NCBI GenBank assembly: GCA_030696435.1
Contig: JAUYSF010000241.1
Location: 1 to 29,937, forward strand
Source of the DNA: Desulfoprunum sp.
Lineage (GTDB): Bacteria; Desulfobacterota; Desulfobulbia; Desulfobulbales; Desulfocapsaceae
Reading direction: 5' to 3'
Length of the DNA: 29,937 nt
Made by a program: the position numbers and the translations under genes. The notes beneath the pieces were generated by a model. It saw only the letters and a list, made by a program, of their open reading frames with translations. It did not search any database and was not told where the DNA came from. Position 1 is the first letter of the stretch, and each line of letters begins with the position of its first letter. Of the stretch, positions 8,091 through 17,313 are shown piece by piece.

Positions 8091-9155
8091 TCAGAATCTT
8101 GACCGGATCAGTGCTGAGACATCGCGGGTCAACTCCAGTACTTTCAGGGCTTGGGCCATGGATATCGAACCTGTCCCGCAACTCGGGGTAATGAGAGTAT
8201 GATCGAAAATAACCTGTTGTGGAATTCCGAGCTTTTCAAGTTGGGCAGTCTGCTCCCACCACCTGGCAACCAGAGATGAGGCCGTTTCCGTAGCGATATA
8301 TTCAGGCGTGGTGGGGATTATACCCGTGGCCAGGACGCCACCTTTTTCCAGAAACCTGCGTAGATGATCAGGGTAGAGAATCAGTTTGTCAAAATAGCTG
8401 TAGGCGTCGTAACTCAGGATGTCAAGACCTGAGTCAAAGAGCACCGACCATTCAGTATTGGCACAGACATGCACGCCGGTCAGGCCATTTTCGGCCCGGA
8501 CCGCTGCAAAGACTTCAGAAAAGCAGGCGATAATTTCTTCGGCGGTGATGGTTATGAACGCCGAAGAGCCGAGCCCGGCAAGTGCCGGTTCGTCAAAAAA
8601 CATCAGAGGCCGCCTACATATTTCTGCCATCTTTTTCGTTTGCCAGCGGGCCTTCAGGGCCAGAAGTTTGACGGCGGCATCCCTGAGTTGTTCATCATAA
8701 AACAGTGCTCTACCGGCCCGATCTGCAACTCCGGTACAGAAGGTGATGGGACCGGTAATCTGTCCTTTCAGTGCGACCAGCGCCCCTTTTTGTTTCCGGG
8801 CTGATTCAAGAAAAGAAAAAAATCCTTGGGCTACCGAGGGACTGAGAGCGAAGCGTGATTCGTCGATATTGGCGCCGCCCTCTGAGACCAGTAAATATTC
8901 TTCATAGAAGGCGAGAATTTCCTCCTCAAAGCCGATTTTTTCGCTGTCAATGAAAGTTTTACCATCCTTCTCGGTTACTCCCGGGAAGCCTGGGAGAAAC
9001 TGGCGCATCATGCCTTCTTCAGGGTAGACGGGCAACTGTGGCCAGATCGGAATTTGTGGGGTGTGAGAAAAAATAAGTTCCGTTGCCTGGGAATGGTCGT
9101 CCATCGGTAAGCTTCCTATCAGTAAGGGAAGCGAGCGGGGGATAAAATCTGACAT
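8091..9155 (-). CDS. MetE/uroporphyrinogen-decarboxylase superfamily protein (possible methyltransferase)
   Basis: A 354-residue protein with the fold signature of the catalytic half of cobalamin-independent methionine synthase (MetE) and lacking MetE's N-terminal half. It opens with PRSLPLLIGSLPM, has TGPITFC at 134-140 and FFDEPALAG at 187-195. It then shows H-x-C at H229/C231 in GVHVCANTEW, and ends with TPSCGTGS, cysteine C326, which lines up with the NPDCGLKTR cysteine of MetE. These three residues would be zinc ligands activating a thiol. The position of MetE's fourth ligand, a glutamate, appears to be D250 in ILSYDAY. Short MetE-like proteins of this size include folate-independent (core-MetE/Mes-type) methionine synthases, but I cannot assign it to a named group. 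It stands alone, with no corrinoid protein gene beside it. AAGG lies nine bases before the ATG. Confidence 0.7.
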   Translation of the reverse strand: MSDFIPRSLPLLIGSLPMDDHSQATELIFSHTPQIPIWPQLPVYPEEGMMRQFLPGFPGVTEKDGKTFIDSEKIGFEEEILAFYEEYLLVSEGGANIDESRFALSPSVAQGFFSFLESARKQKGALVALKGQITGPITFCTGVADRAGRALFYDEQLRDAAVKLLALKARWQTKKMAEICRRPLMFFDEPALAGLGSSAFITITAEEIIACFSEVFAAVRAENGLTGVHVCANTEWSVLFDSGLDILSYDAYSYFDKLILYPDHLRRFLEKGGVLATGIIPTTPEYIATETASSLVARWWEQTAQLEKLGIPQQVIFDHTLITPSCGTGSISMAQALKVLELTRDVSALIRSRF

Positions 9156-9458
9156 CCTGTTTTGCCTTGTAGGTTTTTGGTGGATAGTGAGTATGTTGTG
9201 GATTCAATTTGCTGCGCAAAGAATAATACTCAAAGCGGGTTTGTCACGAATTTTGTTTAGTTCTTCATTTCGCTAGTGTCCCAGGATGAGTGGATGAGAG
9301 TCCAGGATCTTGAAAAAAAATCAACGCAGTGAGGTCAGTCGTCAATATTTGAAGCCACCCCCTCTGCCAAAGGCATTCTACTTGCTCACTCGCCGATTCC
9401 CCTTACGTCTTGACAGCCTCTGAGTAATATGTTTAATTGCTCAGGTTAGTTGTTTGGT
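9156..9458. other. Gene-free stretch ahead of the tRNA
   Basis: No gene on either strand. The left part is the leader of the MetE-like gene on the minus strand; I looked for a cobalamin or SAM riboswitch there and saw no recognisable core. The right end carries the tRNA promoter. A short near-repeat (CCCAGGATGAG / TCCAGGATCTT) sits near 9280-9316 and may be chance. Confidence 0.45.
9410..9437 (+). promoter_or_regulatory. Sigma70-type promoter of tRNA-Gly
   Basis: A perfect TTGACA at 9410-9415, a 16-base spacer and TTTAAT at 9432-9437 (five of six). The expected transcription start is about 15 bases upstream of the mature tRNA 5' end. Confidence 0.75.
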
Positions 9459-9534
9459 GCGGGTGTAGCTCAGTTGGTAGAGCACAAGCTTCCCAAGCTT
9501 GGGGTCGCGAGTTCGAGTCTCGTTGCCCGCTCCA
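9459..9534 (+). tRNA. tRNA-Gly (anticodon CCC)
   Basis: A 76-base cloverleaf. The acceptor stem GCGGGTG pairs with TGCCCGC using two wobble pairs. The D-arm has AGCTCAGTTGGTAGAGC, and the anticodon stem CAAGC/GCTTG carries the loop TTCCCAA, giving CCC for the codon GGG. The T-arm contains GTTCGAGTC. The terminal CCA is encoded. It has its own promoter and terminator and sits about 360 bases upstream of rimP. Confidence 0.95.
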
Positions 9535-9893
9535 GTCTGAGGTCGGAGCTGAGGTTTTCGGGGGCTCCATGGTTCATGGTTTTTTCGTACCGGTATACCT
9601 CCTGCTGGGTTTGCGCAGGCAGGCAATTGAAAGTGGGCTATGCCCGCTTTTTTTTATGTCTGTTCACCGGAGATGGGAGAGCTTTAGCTCTCTTTGAAAA
9701 AGAATCTTGGTGAGTCTTGCCGGAAGCTTAGCCGTTGTGTTTAAAAAAACGTAACTTTAAAACCGTAAACGGCATAAGAAACTGTCACGAAATGTTCAGA
9801 ACTGTAATGGCAATTTCGTAACAACTTCTAAAAAGAAAAATATATGCAGGCTTACGAGATAAGTTGCATTGAAGGATTGATGGTTTTAGGGCG
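9535..9893. other. Region between tRNA-Gly and rimP
   Basis: It holds the tRNA terminator, the second hairpin and then an AT-rich leader for the rimP operon. A weak promoter match is present (TTGCCG near 9718, a 17-base gap, TTTAAA), but neither box is strong. Small inverted repeats GCCGTT/AACGGC and CGAAAT/ATTTCG occur between 9730 and 9822. No gene seen. Confidence 0.4.
9632..9655 (+). terminator. Rho-independent terminator after tRNA-Gly
   Basis: A 7-base stem AGTGGGC/GCCCGCT (one G-U pair) with a three-base loop, followed by eight T. A weaker second hairpin, GAGAGC-TTTA-GCTCTC with only three T, lies at 9677-9695 and may back it up. Confidence 0.8.
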
Positions 9894-10352
9894 ATGAGTG
9901 AATTTATTGTCGACAAGGTTGAAGAGTTTGCCGAGGCTCTATTGCCGCCAATGGGGCTGGAGTTGGTTGAAGTGCAATTTCGTAGAGAAGGTCATGGTTG
10001 GGTGCTTCGCCTCTATATCGACAGAGAAGAGGGTGGAATAAGCCTTGATCATTGCACTGAAGTGAGCCGTGAAGTGAACCGGTTTCTGGATGTGGAGAAT
10101 CTCATTGATCATGCCTTCCACCTGGAAGTATCATCTCCTGGCCTCGAAAGATCGCTCCGATCCCTTGCTGATTTTCAACGATTCCAAGGCGAAAAGGCCA
10201 GGGTACGGTTGCGGGAAAGTCTGGATGGTCAAAAAATGTTCATCGGGACTATAGGTCAGGTTACAGAAGAAGCCATTTGCCTTGATATTGAGGATGGCGG
10301 TTCGGTGCAATTTCCCTTTGACCTGATCAGTAAGGCCAGACTGTCGCTTTGA
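9894..10352 (+). CDS. rimP: Ribosome maturation factor RimP
   Basis: A 152-residue RimP (YhbC/YlxS) that helps mature the 30S subunit. Typical segments are LLPPMGLELVEVQFRREG in the N-terminal domain, WVLRLYIDREEGGISLDHCTEVSREVNRFLD, and YLEVSSPGL-like FHLEVSSPGLERSL, followed by a small SH3-like C-terminal domain ending QFPFDLISKARL. Length is normal. It opens the conserved rimP-nusA-infB operon, with nusA starting 87 bases after its stop. The ATG at 9894 is preceded closely by AGGG. An upstream ATG at 9880 is out of frame. Confidence 0.96.
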   Translation: MSEFIVDKVEEFAEALLPPMGLELVEVQFRREGHGWVLRLYIDREEGGISLDHCTEVSREVNRFLDVENLIDHAFHLEVSSPGLERSLRSLADFQRFQGEKARVRLRESLDGQKMFIGTIGQVTEEAICLDIEDGGSVQFPFDLISKARLSL

Positions 10353-10439
10353 TGCTCTTGGTGAGCTCATTTGACATACTATATATAATAATACACACAT
10401 TCTCCAAATGAAGAGATGTAATATTGATGAGGTAAGAGA

Positions 10440-11813
10440 ATGCTATCGGAATTGAAACGCATAATCGACCAGATCAGCAGAGACCGCGGGATTGAGAAAC
10501 GGTTGCTGATTGAAGCTATTGAAGAGGCGGTCCAGTCTGCTGCCCGGAAGAAGCTGGGGAGTCGGCGGGAAATCGAGGTTCGCTACAACGAAGAATTCGG
10601 CGAAGTCGAGGTCTATCAGTTCAGGAATGTCGTAGCAGAGGTCGAGGACGAGCAGACTGAAATCTCTCTGGACGATGCCCAAGTGCTGGATCCTGAGACC
10701 CAGTTGGGTGATGAACTGGGCGAGAAGTTGGAAAATATCACCGAGCTCGGCAGGATAGCAGCCCAATCGGCCAAGCAGGTCATTATTCATAAGATGAAGG
10801 ATGCCGAGCGGGAGGTTATCTTTGATATGTTCAAAGATCGTCTTGGTGAGGTTGTCAGCGGTATCGTTCAGCGTTTTGATCGTGGTAATATGATCATTAA
10901 TCTAGGGAGAACGGATGCGATCCTGCCCAAGGAGCATCAGATCCCGAAGCGCTCCTTTAAGCAGGGCGATCGTATCAGGGCCTATCTCATGGAGGTCCGT
11001 CAGACCGCCAGAGACTCCCAGTTGGTGTTGTCGAGGACAAGTGATGAGTTTCTCGCCAAATTGTTTCAGATGGAAGTGCCGGAAATATCCGAGGGGATTG
11101 TCAAGGTCATGGCCGTAAGCCGTGAGCCGGGATTTCGGGCCAAGATTGCCGTCAGTTCTTCAGAGAGTGATGTCGATCCGGTTGGCGCCTGTGTCGGGAT
11201 GAAAGGTTCGAGGGTGCAGAACGTTGTTCAGGAGCTGCAAGGTGAGCGTATAGATATTGTGACCTGGAGCCCTGATCCTGCAAAATACGTTTACAACGCC
11301 TTAGCTCCCGCCCAGGTCAGTATGGTCATGGTCGATGAAGATGCCCATTCCCTTTTGGTTGTGGTTCCGAACGATCAGCTTTCACTGGCGATTGGCAGGC
11401 AGGGACAGAATGTTCGTCTGGCCTCGAAACTTCTGGGCTGGCGGATCGATGTGAAGAGTGAGCAACGCTACAATAATCTTGAAAATCCGGGTTATCGATC
11501 AATCCTGGCCATTGATGGTGTCGATGAGGCCCTGGCGGATCTCATTTTCGCCAAGGGAATTACCTCAGTCAATGCTCTGGCAAGAACCAGTATCGACGAT
11601 CTTGCAGTCATCCGCTCGATTGATGAAGAATTTGCAGCATATCTGCTCAAGACTGCCCAGAAGATCAGCGGCGAAGTGGCTGACATATTTCCTAAGGCTA
11701 TGGAAAAGAGTGAAGTCTTCCCTGAGAAAGTGCCCCCTGCAGAGAATGATCCGGGGCTGGTGCATGGAGAAGAAAAGAGCGATGCCGAGAATGGCGAGCC
11801 GGATCTGGAGTAA
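10440..11813 (+). CDS. nusA: Transcription termination/antitermination factor NusA
   Basis: A 457-residue RNA-polymerase-binding factor controlling pausing, termination and antitermination. Domain order is: the N-terminal RNAP-binding domain (MLSELKRIIDQISRDRGI, then EAIEEAVQSAARKKLG) to about residue 125; an S1 domain from about 134 (GEVVSGIVQRFDRGNMIINLG); KH1 with GACVGMKGSRVQNVVQEL; KH2 with LAIGRQGQNVRLASKLLGW; and one helix-hairpin-helix-like region after residue 360 (ILAIDGVDEALADLIFAKGI). An acidic, probably disordered tail follows. It lacks the second full acidic repeat of E. coli NusA, as is common outside gammaproteobacteria. GAGG lies nine bases before the ATG. The final GGAG of the gene may serve as the ribosome binding site for rnpM. 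Confidence 0.97.
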   Translation: MLSELKRIIDQISRDRGIEKRLLIEAIEEAVQSAARKKLGSRREIEVRYNEEFGEVEVYQFRNVVAEVEDEQTEISLDDAQVLDPETQLGDELGEKLENITELGRIAAQSAKQVIIHKMKDAEREVIFDMFKDRLGEVVSGIVQRFDRGNMIINLGRTDAILPKEHQIPKRSFKQGDRIRAYLMEVRQTARDSQLVLSRTSDEFLAKLFQMEVPEISEGIVKVMAVSREPGFRAKIAVSSSESDVDPVGACVGMKGSRVQNVVQELQGERIDIVTWSPDPAKYVYNALAPAQVSMVMVDEDAHSLLVVVPNDQLSLAIGRQGQNVRLASKLLGWRIDVKSEQRYNNLENPGYRSILAIDGVDEALADLIFAKGITSVNALARTSIDDLAVIRSIDEEFAAYLLKTAQKISGEVADIFPKAMEKSEVFPEKVPPAENDPGLVHGEEKSDAENGEPDLE

Positions 11814-11822
11814 AAAGCCCCT

Positions 11823-12029
11823 GTGGCAGAACCGATCCGAAGCTGCAGCGCCTGTGGTGCGAAAAGGTCCAAACACGCGTTGTACCGATTCATATGGGGT
11901 GACGAGCGGCCGACTAGTGATCCTGACGGTCATGCCAGTGGCCGTGGGGCATATTGCTGCCGGGATGAAGCGTGTCTCTATAGATTTATGAACCAGAAGA
12001 AAAAATGGAAAAGAATATTTCGCCTTTAG
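11823..12029 (+). CDS. rnpM: YlxR/RnpM-family small RNA-binding protein (DUF448)
   Basis: A 68-residue basic protein of the YlxR family, which in other bacteria binds RNA (in Bacillus, RNase P RNA) and is nearly always encoded between nusA and infB, as here. Visible family features are the opening RSCSACGAKRSKHALYRFIW, the central GRGAYCCRDEACLYR block and the lysine-rich end KKKWKRIF. It begins with GTG at 11823, nine bases after the nusA stop, and GGAG overlapping the nusA stop region is a plausible ribosome binding site. The symbol follows the recent name for YlxR. The function in this organism is inferred only from family and position. Confidence 0.88.
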   Translation: MAEPIRSCSACGAKRSKHALYRFIWGDERPTSDPDGHASGRGAYCCRDEACLYRFMNQKKKWKRIFRL

Positions 12030-12133
12030 GGAAATAGCCGATATAATGGCTCAGAAGAGGATAGTATCCGGTAACGGGTTGATGGCCTCTGAGTAAAGGA
12101 CGCTGGAGCGAGAAGGATATACGGGAGCAGAGA

Positions 12134-14902
12134 ATGAGCAGGGTGAGGGTTTATGAGCTGGCTAAAGAGGCTGGCATGAGCAGCAAGGTGTTGACCGACA
12201 AATTGCAGGAAAAGGGTTTTGATGTCAAAGGCCCGAGTTCCACTGTTGATGCCGATATTGCTGAAAAGATCCGGAGAACAGTTCTCAAACAGGCCAATAC
12301 CGAGCTGGTTGAAAAGCGAATCTCTGTCGACAGGAGTCCCGAAATTATCAAACGCAAGACCACAGTTATTCGGCGCAGGTCCAAGGTCGAATCTGATGAC
12401 TTGGCAGTCGAGCATCAGGAGGACTTTTCTGAGGAAGATCTGCATGCGAGCGATAGGGCTGATCATCCTGAACAGGAATCTTCCTTGCAGTCAACGCCTG
12501 ATGAACAGCAGGTGGCCACATTGCCGGATGAAAAACAGGCCTCTGTGGAAATTTCTCGGGAAAAAATCGAGGCAACAACACCGTCCACAGCTCCGCAGTC
12601 GCTTGACTCCGATATTGTTTCTTCTGATGAATCCGGAGGAGAGAACGCTGTTGTTGACGATGGTGTGAGCCAGGAAGTTGTGCCGGAGCCTGCAAATGTC
12701 CGGGTGTTTGAAGCCAAACAGTTTTTTCCTGAGAGAGTGGTAAAAAAGGACAAAAAGGTCCTTCCCCGTAAAGGTTTTGCCAGGGTCGTGGGATCTATTG
12801 AGATGCCTGTGGAAGAAGAGGCACCTGCTCAGCGGTTCAAGAAAAAAGTGGCAGTGAAACCGGGAATTATTAGTAAGGCCGTCATTGAACAACCTGCGGT
12901 AGTTGCAGGTCTCGTCTCGGATGAAGCGTCTCGGGCCAAGAAAAAAACCAAGCGCGGACCTTCCTCTGTCGAAGAGGATGAAGACAAAGGTGTGCGGCAG
13001 GGTAAAGGTGCTGTCAAGAAAGGCAAGAAAGGGGTGAAGTTCACCCATTTCGGCAGTGAGTATCAGCCTCGCGGTTACGGTAAAAAAGGCAGAAGAGAAA
13101 AAGGTCGCGACAAGTCTCTTCCTCCGGCCCCTGAGATGAAGGCCAGCAAAAGACGGATCACGATCTTTGAGACAATCAGTGTTGGCGAGCTTGCCAGTCG
13201 CATGAAGATTAAAGCCAGTGAGGTCATTGCTAAGCTTATGTCGCTAGGGGTGATGGCCACCATGAATCAGGCGGTAGACGTCGAGACCGCCATGCTCATA
13301 GCCACGGATTTCGGATACGAAGTTGAGCAGGGAATTACCGAAGAAATAGGTATTCAGTTACTTGATGAAGCCGAGGTGGGCGGAGATCTCAAGCCACGTT
13401 CTCCTGTCGTTACTGTCATGGGGCATGTTGATCACGGCAAAACCTCGATTCTTGATGCCATTCGCAAGACAGATGTGGCTCTTGGTGAGGCCGGTGGTAT
13501 CACCCAACATATAGGCGCCTATCATGTCCGTTCAAGTGCCGGTGACGTCACTTTCGTTGATACTCCCGGCCATGCGGCATTCACTGAAATGCGATCTCGT
13601 GGTGCCCAGATCACCGATCTGGTAATCCTTGTTGTCGCTGCTGATGACGGGGTTATGGATCAGACCCGTGAGGCTATTCATCATGCCCAAGCCGCCGGGG
13701 TTCCCATTTTGGTTGCAGTAAATAAGATAGATAAGCCCAACGCCGATATCGACCGAGTCAAAAGGGAACTGTCGGATCTGAATCTCGCCCCTGAAGAGTG
13801 GGGCGGTCAGACTGTTTTTTGTGAAACTTCGGCCAAACAGAATATTGGCATAGAGGCCCTCATGGAGAGTATTCAGCTTGTAGCAGAGATGCTTGAACTG
13901 AAGGCCGATGTCAACCGTAAGGCGAAAGGAAGAGTGGTTGAAGCCCAACTGGACAAAGGCCGCGGAGCAGTCGCAACAGTACTCGTTCAGGAAGGTACCC
14001 TGCGTCCTGGGGATCATTTTGTTGTAGGCCAATTTAGTGGCAAGGTCCGGGCTATGCTCGATGATAAAGGAAGGCAAGTTAAACAGGCCGGGCCTTCTAT
14101 ACCTGTTGAGGTCCAGGGTCTGTCCGGAGTGCCTTCGGCTGGTGATGAGTTTATCGTGGTCACCGACGAAAAAATGGCCAAGAGCGTCAGTAATGCCAGG
14201 GCTCTGAGGGCGAGAGAGATGGAGCTTGGTGCTAACACCAAAATCTCACTCGACAGACTTTTCGAGAAAATGAACGAAGGTGTGGTGCAGGAACTCCGGG
14301 TAGTCCTCAGAGCTGATGTTCAGGGTACACTTGAGGCATTTGCCAAGGCAGCCGAAGAGCTCTCCACTAAAGAGATCAAGGTTAGGGCACTGCATGAAGG
14401 TACGGGGACAATTACTGAATCGGATATTCTTCTGGCTTCAGCCTCGGAGGCCATTATCATCGGCTTTAATGTCAGGCCGACTGTCAAGGTCAAAGAACTT
14501 GCCATCAAAGAGAATGTCGACGTACGTTCCTATGACGTCATCTACCACGCCCTTGATGATATCCGTAAGGCGATGGTCGGAATGCTTGAGCCGACATTTA
14601 AGGAAAATGTCATCGGCAGTGCCGAGGTCCGCGAGACCTTCCATGTGCCGAAAATCGGAACTATCGCCGGTTGTTCTGTAACGGATGGTAAGATCCAGCG
14701 AAATGCCGGGGTCCGGGTCCTGCGCGAAGGCGTTGTGCTCTTTACCGGAAAGATAAGTTCTCTGCGTCGGTTCAAGGACGATGTCAAGGAAGTCCTCACC
14801 GGCTATGAATGTGGGATTGGGGTCGAGAATTTCAATGATCTAAAGATCGGTGATAACCTCGAGGCTTTTGTCATGCTCGAAGTAGAAGCCACTCTTGGTT
14901 AA
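12134..14902 (+). CDS. infB: Translation initiation factor IF-2
   Basis: A 922-residue GTPase that places initiator tRNA on the ribosome. The N-terminus ([28 protein letters not shown]) is the IF2N domain. A long, low-complexity charged linker with lysine-rich patches runs from about residue 60 to 330. A second IF2N domain follows ([24 protein letters not shown]). The G domain shows GHVDHGKT at 430-437, DTPGH at 476-480 and NKID at 530-533. Domains II-IV follow to the end. The gene begins 104 bases after rnpM; this gap contains a possible bulged stem CTCAG/CTGAG with AGAGG/CCTCT (about 12048-12095). GGGAG lies before the ATG. Internal starts giving shorter IF-2 forms, known in E. coli, cannot be judged here. 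Confidence 0.97.
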   Translation: MSRVRVYELAKEAGMSSKVLTDKLQEKGFDVKGPSSTVDADIAEKIRRTVLKQANTELVEKRISVDRSPEIIKRKTTVIRRRSKVESDDLAVEHQEDFSEEDLHASDRADHPEQESSLQSTPDEQQVATLPDEKQASVEISREKIEATTPSTAPQSLDSDIVSSDESGGENAVVDDGVSQEVVPEPANVRVFEAKQFFPERVVKKDKKVLPRKGFARVVGSIEMPVEEEAPAQRFKKKVAVKPGIISKAVIEQPAVVAGLVSDEASRAKKKTKRGPSSVEEDEDKGVRQGKGAVKKGKKGVKFTHFGSEYQPRGYGKKGRREKGRDKSLPPAPEMKASKRRITIFETISVGELASRMKIKASEVIAKLMSLGVMATMNQAVDVETAMLIATDFGYEVEQGITEEIGIQLLDEAEVGGDLKPRSPVVTVMGHVDHGKTSILDAIRKTDVALGEAGGITQHIGAYHVRSSAGDVTFVDTPGHAAFTEMRSRGAQITDLVILVVAADDGVMDQTREAIHHAQAAGVPILVAVNKIDKPNADIDRVKRELSDLNLAPEEWGGQTVFCETSAKQNIGIEALMESIQLVAEMLELKADVNRKAKGRVVEAQLDKGRGAVATVLVQEGTLRPGDHFVVGQFSGKVRAMLDDKGRQVKQAGPSIPVEVQGLSGVPSAGDEFIVVTDEKMAKSVSNARALRAREMELGANTKISLDRLFEKMNEGVVQELRVVLRADVQGTLEAFAKAAEELSTKEIKVRALHEGTGTITESDILLASASEAIIIGFNVRPTVKVKELAIKENVDVRSYDVIYHALDDIRKAMVGMLEPTFKENVIGSAEVRETFHVPKIGTIAGCSVTDGKIQRNAGVRVLREGVVLFTGKISSLRRFKDDVKEVLTGYECGIGVENFNDLKIGDNLEAFVMLEVEATLG

Positions 14903-14914
14903 CAATGGTGCATT

Positions 14915-15334
14915 GTGAGTAGTTTTGACCCAAAAAAAACCCTGGATTCGATTGGCCTTGGCAAGACAGAGCAGAAACGTTCTGTGCGCGTATCCGATGT
15001 TATCCGCAAGGAGCTGGCGATCCTGCTTTTAACCAAGGTTCGTGATCAAAAGCTGGCTACTGTCAATATCACCCGCGTTGAGGTCGCTGACGACCTGAAA
15101 TATGCACGGGTATTTTTTACAGTTCTTGGTGATCACAAAGCTATAAAGGCTGCCGAGGCAGCATTTGATCGGGCCAAAGGCTTTATGCGCAGCCATCTGG
15201 CCAAGACCTTGAACATGAGGTATACGCCAAGCCTGCAGTTCAGGTTCGACGAGATTGCCGAAAAGGTCGAACATATCGAGAATATTTTTCAGGAAATCGC
15301 AAACGAGGGGAAAACTGGTGAGGAGAATTCCTGA
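14915..15334 (+). CDS. rbfA: Ribosome-binding factor A
   Basis: A 139-residue RbfA, a KH-fold factor needed for late 30S maturation and 16S rRNA 5' end processing. The core starts at [23 protein letters not shown] and contains [43 protein letters not shown]. About 22 residues precede the usual family start when the GTG at 14915 is used. There is no strong ribosome binding site here, so coupling to infB, whose stop is 12 bases upstream, is likely and the exact start is uncertain. The 3' end overlaps the nrnA start. Confidence 0.93.
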   Translation: MSSFDPKKTLDSIGLGKTEQKRSVRVSDVIRKELAILLLTKVRDQKLATVNITRVEVADDLKYARVFFTVLGDHKAIKAAEAAFDRAKGFMRSHLAKTLNMRYTPSLQFRFDEIAEKVEHIENIFQEIANEGKTGEENS

Positions 15335-16322
15335 GGCCATAACCAAAAGCATTTATGAAACGGATAGTTTCGTCTTGCTAACCCATGTTCATCCGGATGG
15401 AGATGCCCTTGGTTCTTTGCTTGGGCTGGCCGATATCCTCGATTGCATGGGTAAGAAGGTATTCTGTTTCCTCGAAGAACCGGTTTCCCAGCTTTACACC
15501 TTTCTGCCGGATTGCGACCGGATTCAGACAGATTTGGTTGCTTTGCATGCATTTATCCGTGCGGGCGGCGGCAAAGTCATCGCTATAGCCCTTGACTGCG
15601 GCGATGACAGCCGCTTGGGGAAATACAAGGAAGAACTGCTCGCCATTACCCCTTTTGTGGTGATAGATCACCATAAATCCCACAAGGATTATGGCGAGTA
15701 TAGGTGGGTAGAACCTTCACGCTCCTCAACGGGTGAGATGGTTTATGAACTGGGCATGGCCCTCGGTGTGGAAATTTCCTATCAATCTGCCTACGATATT
15801 TACGTGGCGATATGTACCGACACAGGATCTTTCCGCTATGACTCGACGCATGCCCGAACCCTGCAGATTGCCGGTGAGTTGGTGGAGAGGGGTGTGCAGC
15901 CGGCGGAGATAGCTTGTCATATATACGATAATTTCAGTATCTCAAGGCTCAAACTTCTTGAACTTGTCCTGGCAACCATGAGACTTGATGCTGCTGACCA
16001 GATTGCCTGTATCCATGTTACCCAGGACATGCTTAAGCAGAGCGGTGCCGAGTTGCAGGATGTGGAAGGATTTATTGAGTATCCCCGTTCGTTGCGTACT
16101 GCCAAGATCGCGGTTTTCATCAAGGAAGGACAGAACGGCCAGATTTCCGTGAGCCTGCGCGCCAAAGGAGATTGTGATGTGGCCGAAATAGCCAAATCCT
16201 TCAATGGTGGCGGCCATCGCAATGCAGCTGGATTCCGTTTTAGCGACAAATCTGTTGAGCAGGTGCGTTCTGAGGTTATGGCCGTCCTGTGCAGGGATTT
16301 GGAAGGAAACGCCGGTGTTTGA
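15318..16322 (+). CDS. nrnA: DHH-family phosphoesterase (NrnA-type nanoRNase / pAp phosphatase)
   Basis: A 334-residue DHH/DHHA1 phosphoesterase. Family members degrade 2-5 nucleotide RNAs and often dephosphorylate pAp, finishing mRNA decay. Metal-binding motifs are [12 protein letters not shown] (D27, D29), LDCGDD around 93-97, IDHHKSH (D117, H118, H119) and [10 protein letters not shown]. The C-terminal DHHA1 domain has [11 protein letters not shown] near residue 297. I place the start at GTG 15318 because GAGGGG at 15305-15310 sits seven bases upstream. A longer reading from the ATG at 15255 would add 21 residues that lie over rbfA and look unlike the family. The gene therefore overlaps rbfA by 17 bases and truB by 8. 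Its place between rbfA and truB is common in bacteria. Confidence 0.92.
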   Translation: MRRIPEAITKSIYETDSFVLLTHVHPDGDALGSLLGLADILDCMGKKVFCFLEEPVSQLYTFLPDCDRIQTDLVALHAFIRAGGGKVIAIALDCGDDSRLGKYKEELLAITPFVVIDHHKSHKDYGEYRWVEPSRSSTGEMVYELGMALGVEISYQSAYDIYVAICTDTGSFRYDSTHARTLQIAGELVERGVQPAEIACHIYDNFSISRLKLLELVLATMRLDAADQIACIHVTQDMLKQSGAELQDVEGFIEYPRSLRTAKIAVFIKEGQNGQISVSLRAKGDCDVAEIAKSFNGGGHRNAAGFRFSDKSVEQVRSEVMAVLCRDLEGNAGV

Positions 16323-17103
16323 AGATTTACCAACCGATGTTGCCCAGGTATCACCCGTTTCCCCTAAGACAGATTTTGAAGCGGGTGTTTTTTTGATCGA
16401 TAAACCTGCTGGGCCAACTTCTTTTGCCATGGTACGCAGTCTCAGGCGGGTGCTTGGCATAAAAAAGGTGGGGCATGCAGGTACTCTCGATCCCTTTGCC
16501 TCGGGCCTTTTGATACTTTGTGTTGGGCGCAGTGCAACCAAGCTGATATCAGCTTTCATGCAGGGAGAAAAAGAGTATCTCGCTACCCTCTGTCTCGGAG
16601 TTGAAACGGAGACTCTCGATCCGGAAGGCTCTGTAACTAGACGTTGTCCTTTCGACAGAATTGAGGGAGTGAAAATTGAGCATTGTCTCGAAGGATTTCG
16701 TGGTTCCCAACAGCAGGTTCCGCCGGTCTATTCAGCCCTGAAGCACAAAGGACGACCACTGTACTACTACGCTCGCAAAGGCATCAATATTATTAAGGAT
16801 CCGAGAGAAGTATTCATCCGAACGCTTGAGCGGACAGATGGTGTACAGGATATTTGCGGTAATGAGGCCCTTCTGCATTTGAGAGTGGTGTGCAGTAAAG
16901 GAACGTATATCCGAACTCTGGCTGCTGATATCGGCCGTAAACTCGGCTGTGGAGCATATCTCAAAGAGTTGCGCAGGACACGAAGTGGTTGTTTCTCAGT
17001 AACTCAAAGCCTCTCCGGTGAGATATTTTCCTCTCACGACGCTCGCGATCAAGTATTGAACTCGGCCTTATCTGTTGAAGAGGCGTGTAATCTGTTGCAA
17101 TAA
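16315..17103 (+). CDS. truB: tRNA pseudouridine(55) synthase TruB
   Basis: A 262-residue enzyme converting U55 of the tRNA T-loop to pseudouridine. It shows GVFLIDKPAGPTSF near residue 24, the catalytic aspartate D59 in VGHAGTLDPFASGLL, QVPPVYSALKHKGRPLYYYAR, and CSKGTYIRTLAADIGRKLGCGAYLKELRRTRSG at the thumb/C-terminal side. I chose GTG at 16315 because AAGGA at 16303-16307 sits seven bases before it and the stop of nrnA overlaps by 8 bases, indicating tight coupling. An in-frame ATG at 16204 would run deep into nrnA and add 37 unlikely residues. Confidence 0.95.
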   Translation: MFEDLPTDVAQVSPVSPKTDFEAGVFLIDKPAGPTSFAMVRSLRRVLGIKKVGHAGTLDPFASGLLILCVGRSATKLISAFMQGEKEYLATLCLGVETETLDPEGSVTRRCPFDRIEGVKIEHCLEGFRGSQQQVPPVYSALKHKGRPLYYYARKGINIIKDPREVFIRTLERTDGVQDICGNEALLHLRVVCSKGTYIRTLAADIGRKLGCGAYLKELRRTRSGCFSVTQSLSGEIFSSHDARDQVLNSALSVEEACNLLQ

Positions 17104-17313
17104 TCCGACGAATTCGATAGTGTAGTAGGCGTAGTACTGGCATGGAGTATGACCGTATTCCCGGGGGACGCCACCTTGCTTTGGGGACGGAGTAATTCAT
17201 GGCACTTTGTTTATGGGCATCTAATCTAGATGTGAGTCATGTTCATGATGAGAAAATAATAATATGATAACGAATTTATAATAGAGTTAGCATACAGATT
17301 CAGGAGGATCGTT

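Noticed and set aside
9156..9320. Riboswitch (cobalamin or SAM) in front of the MetE-like gene
   Set aside because: I could not find the conserved core or a matching stem set on the minus strand; left as an unannotated leader.
10371..10389. TTGACA and TATAAT close together before nusA, suggesting an internal promoter
   Set aside because: The two boxes are only 7 bases apart, and neither has a good partner at 15-18 bases, so a standard promoter is not supported.
17254..17282. Own promoter for rpsO based on TATAAT at 17277-17282
   Set aside because: No -35 box occurs at 15-19 bases upstream in this AT-rich stretch, so the TATAAT may be chance.
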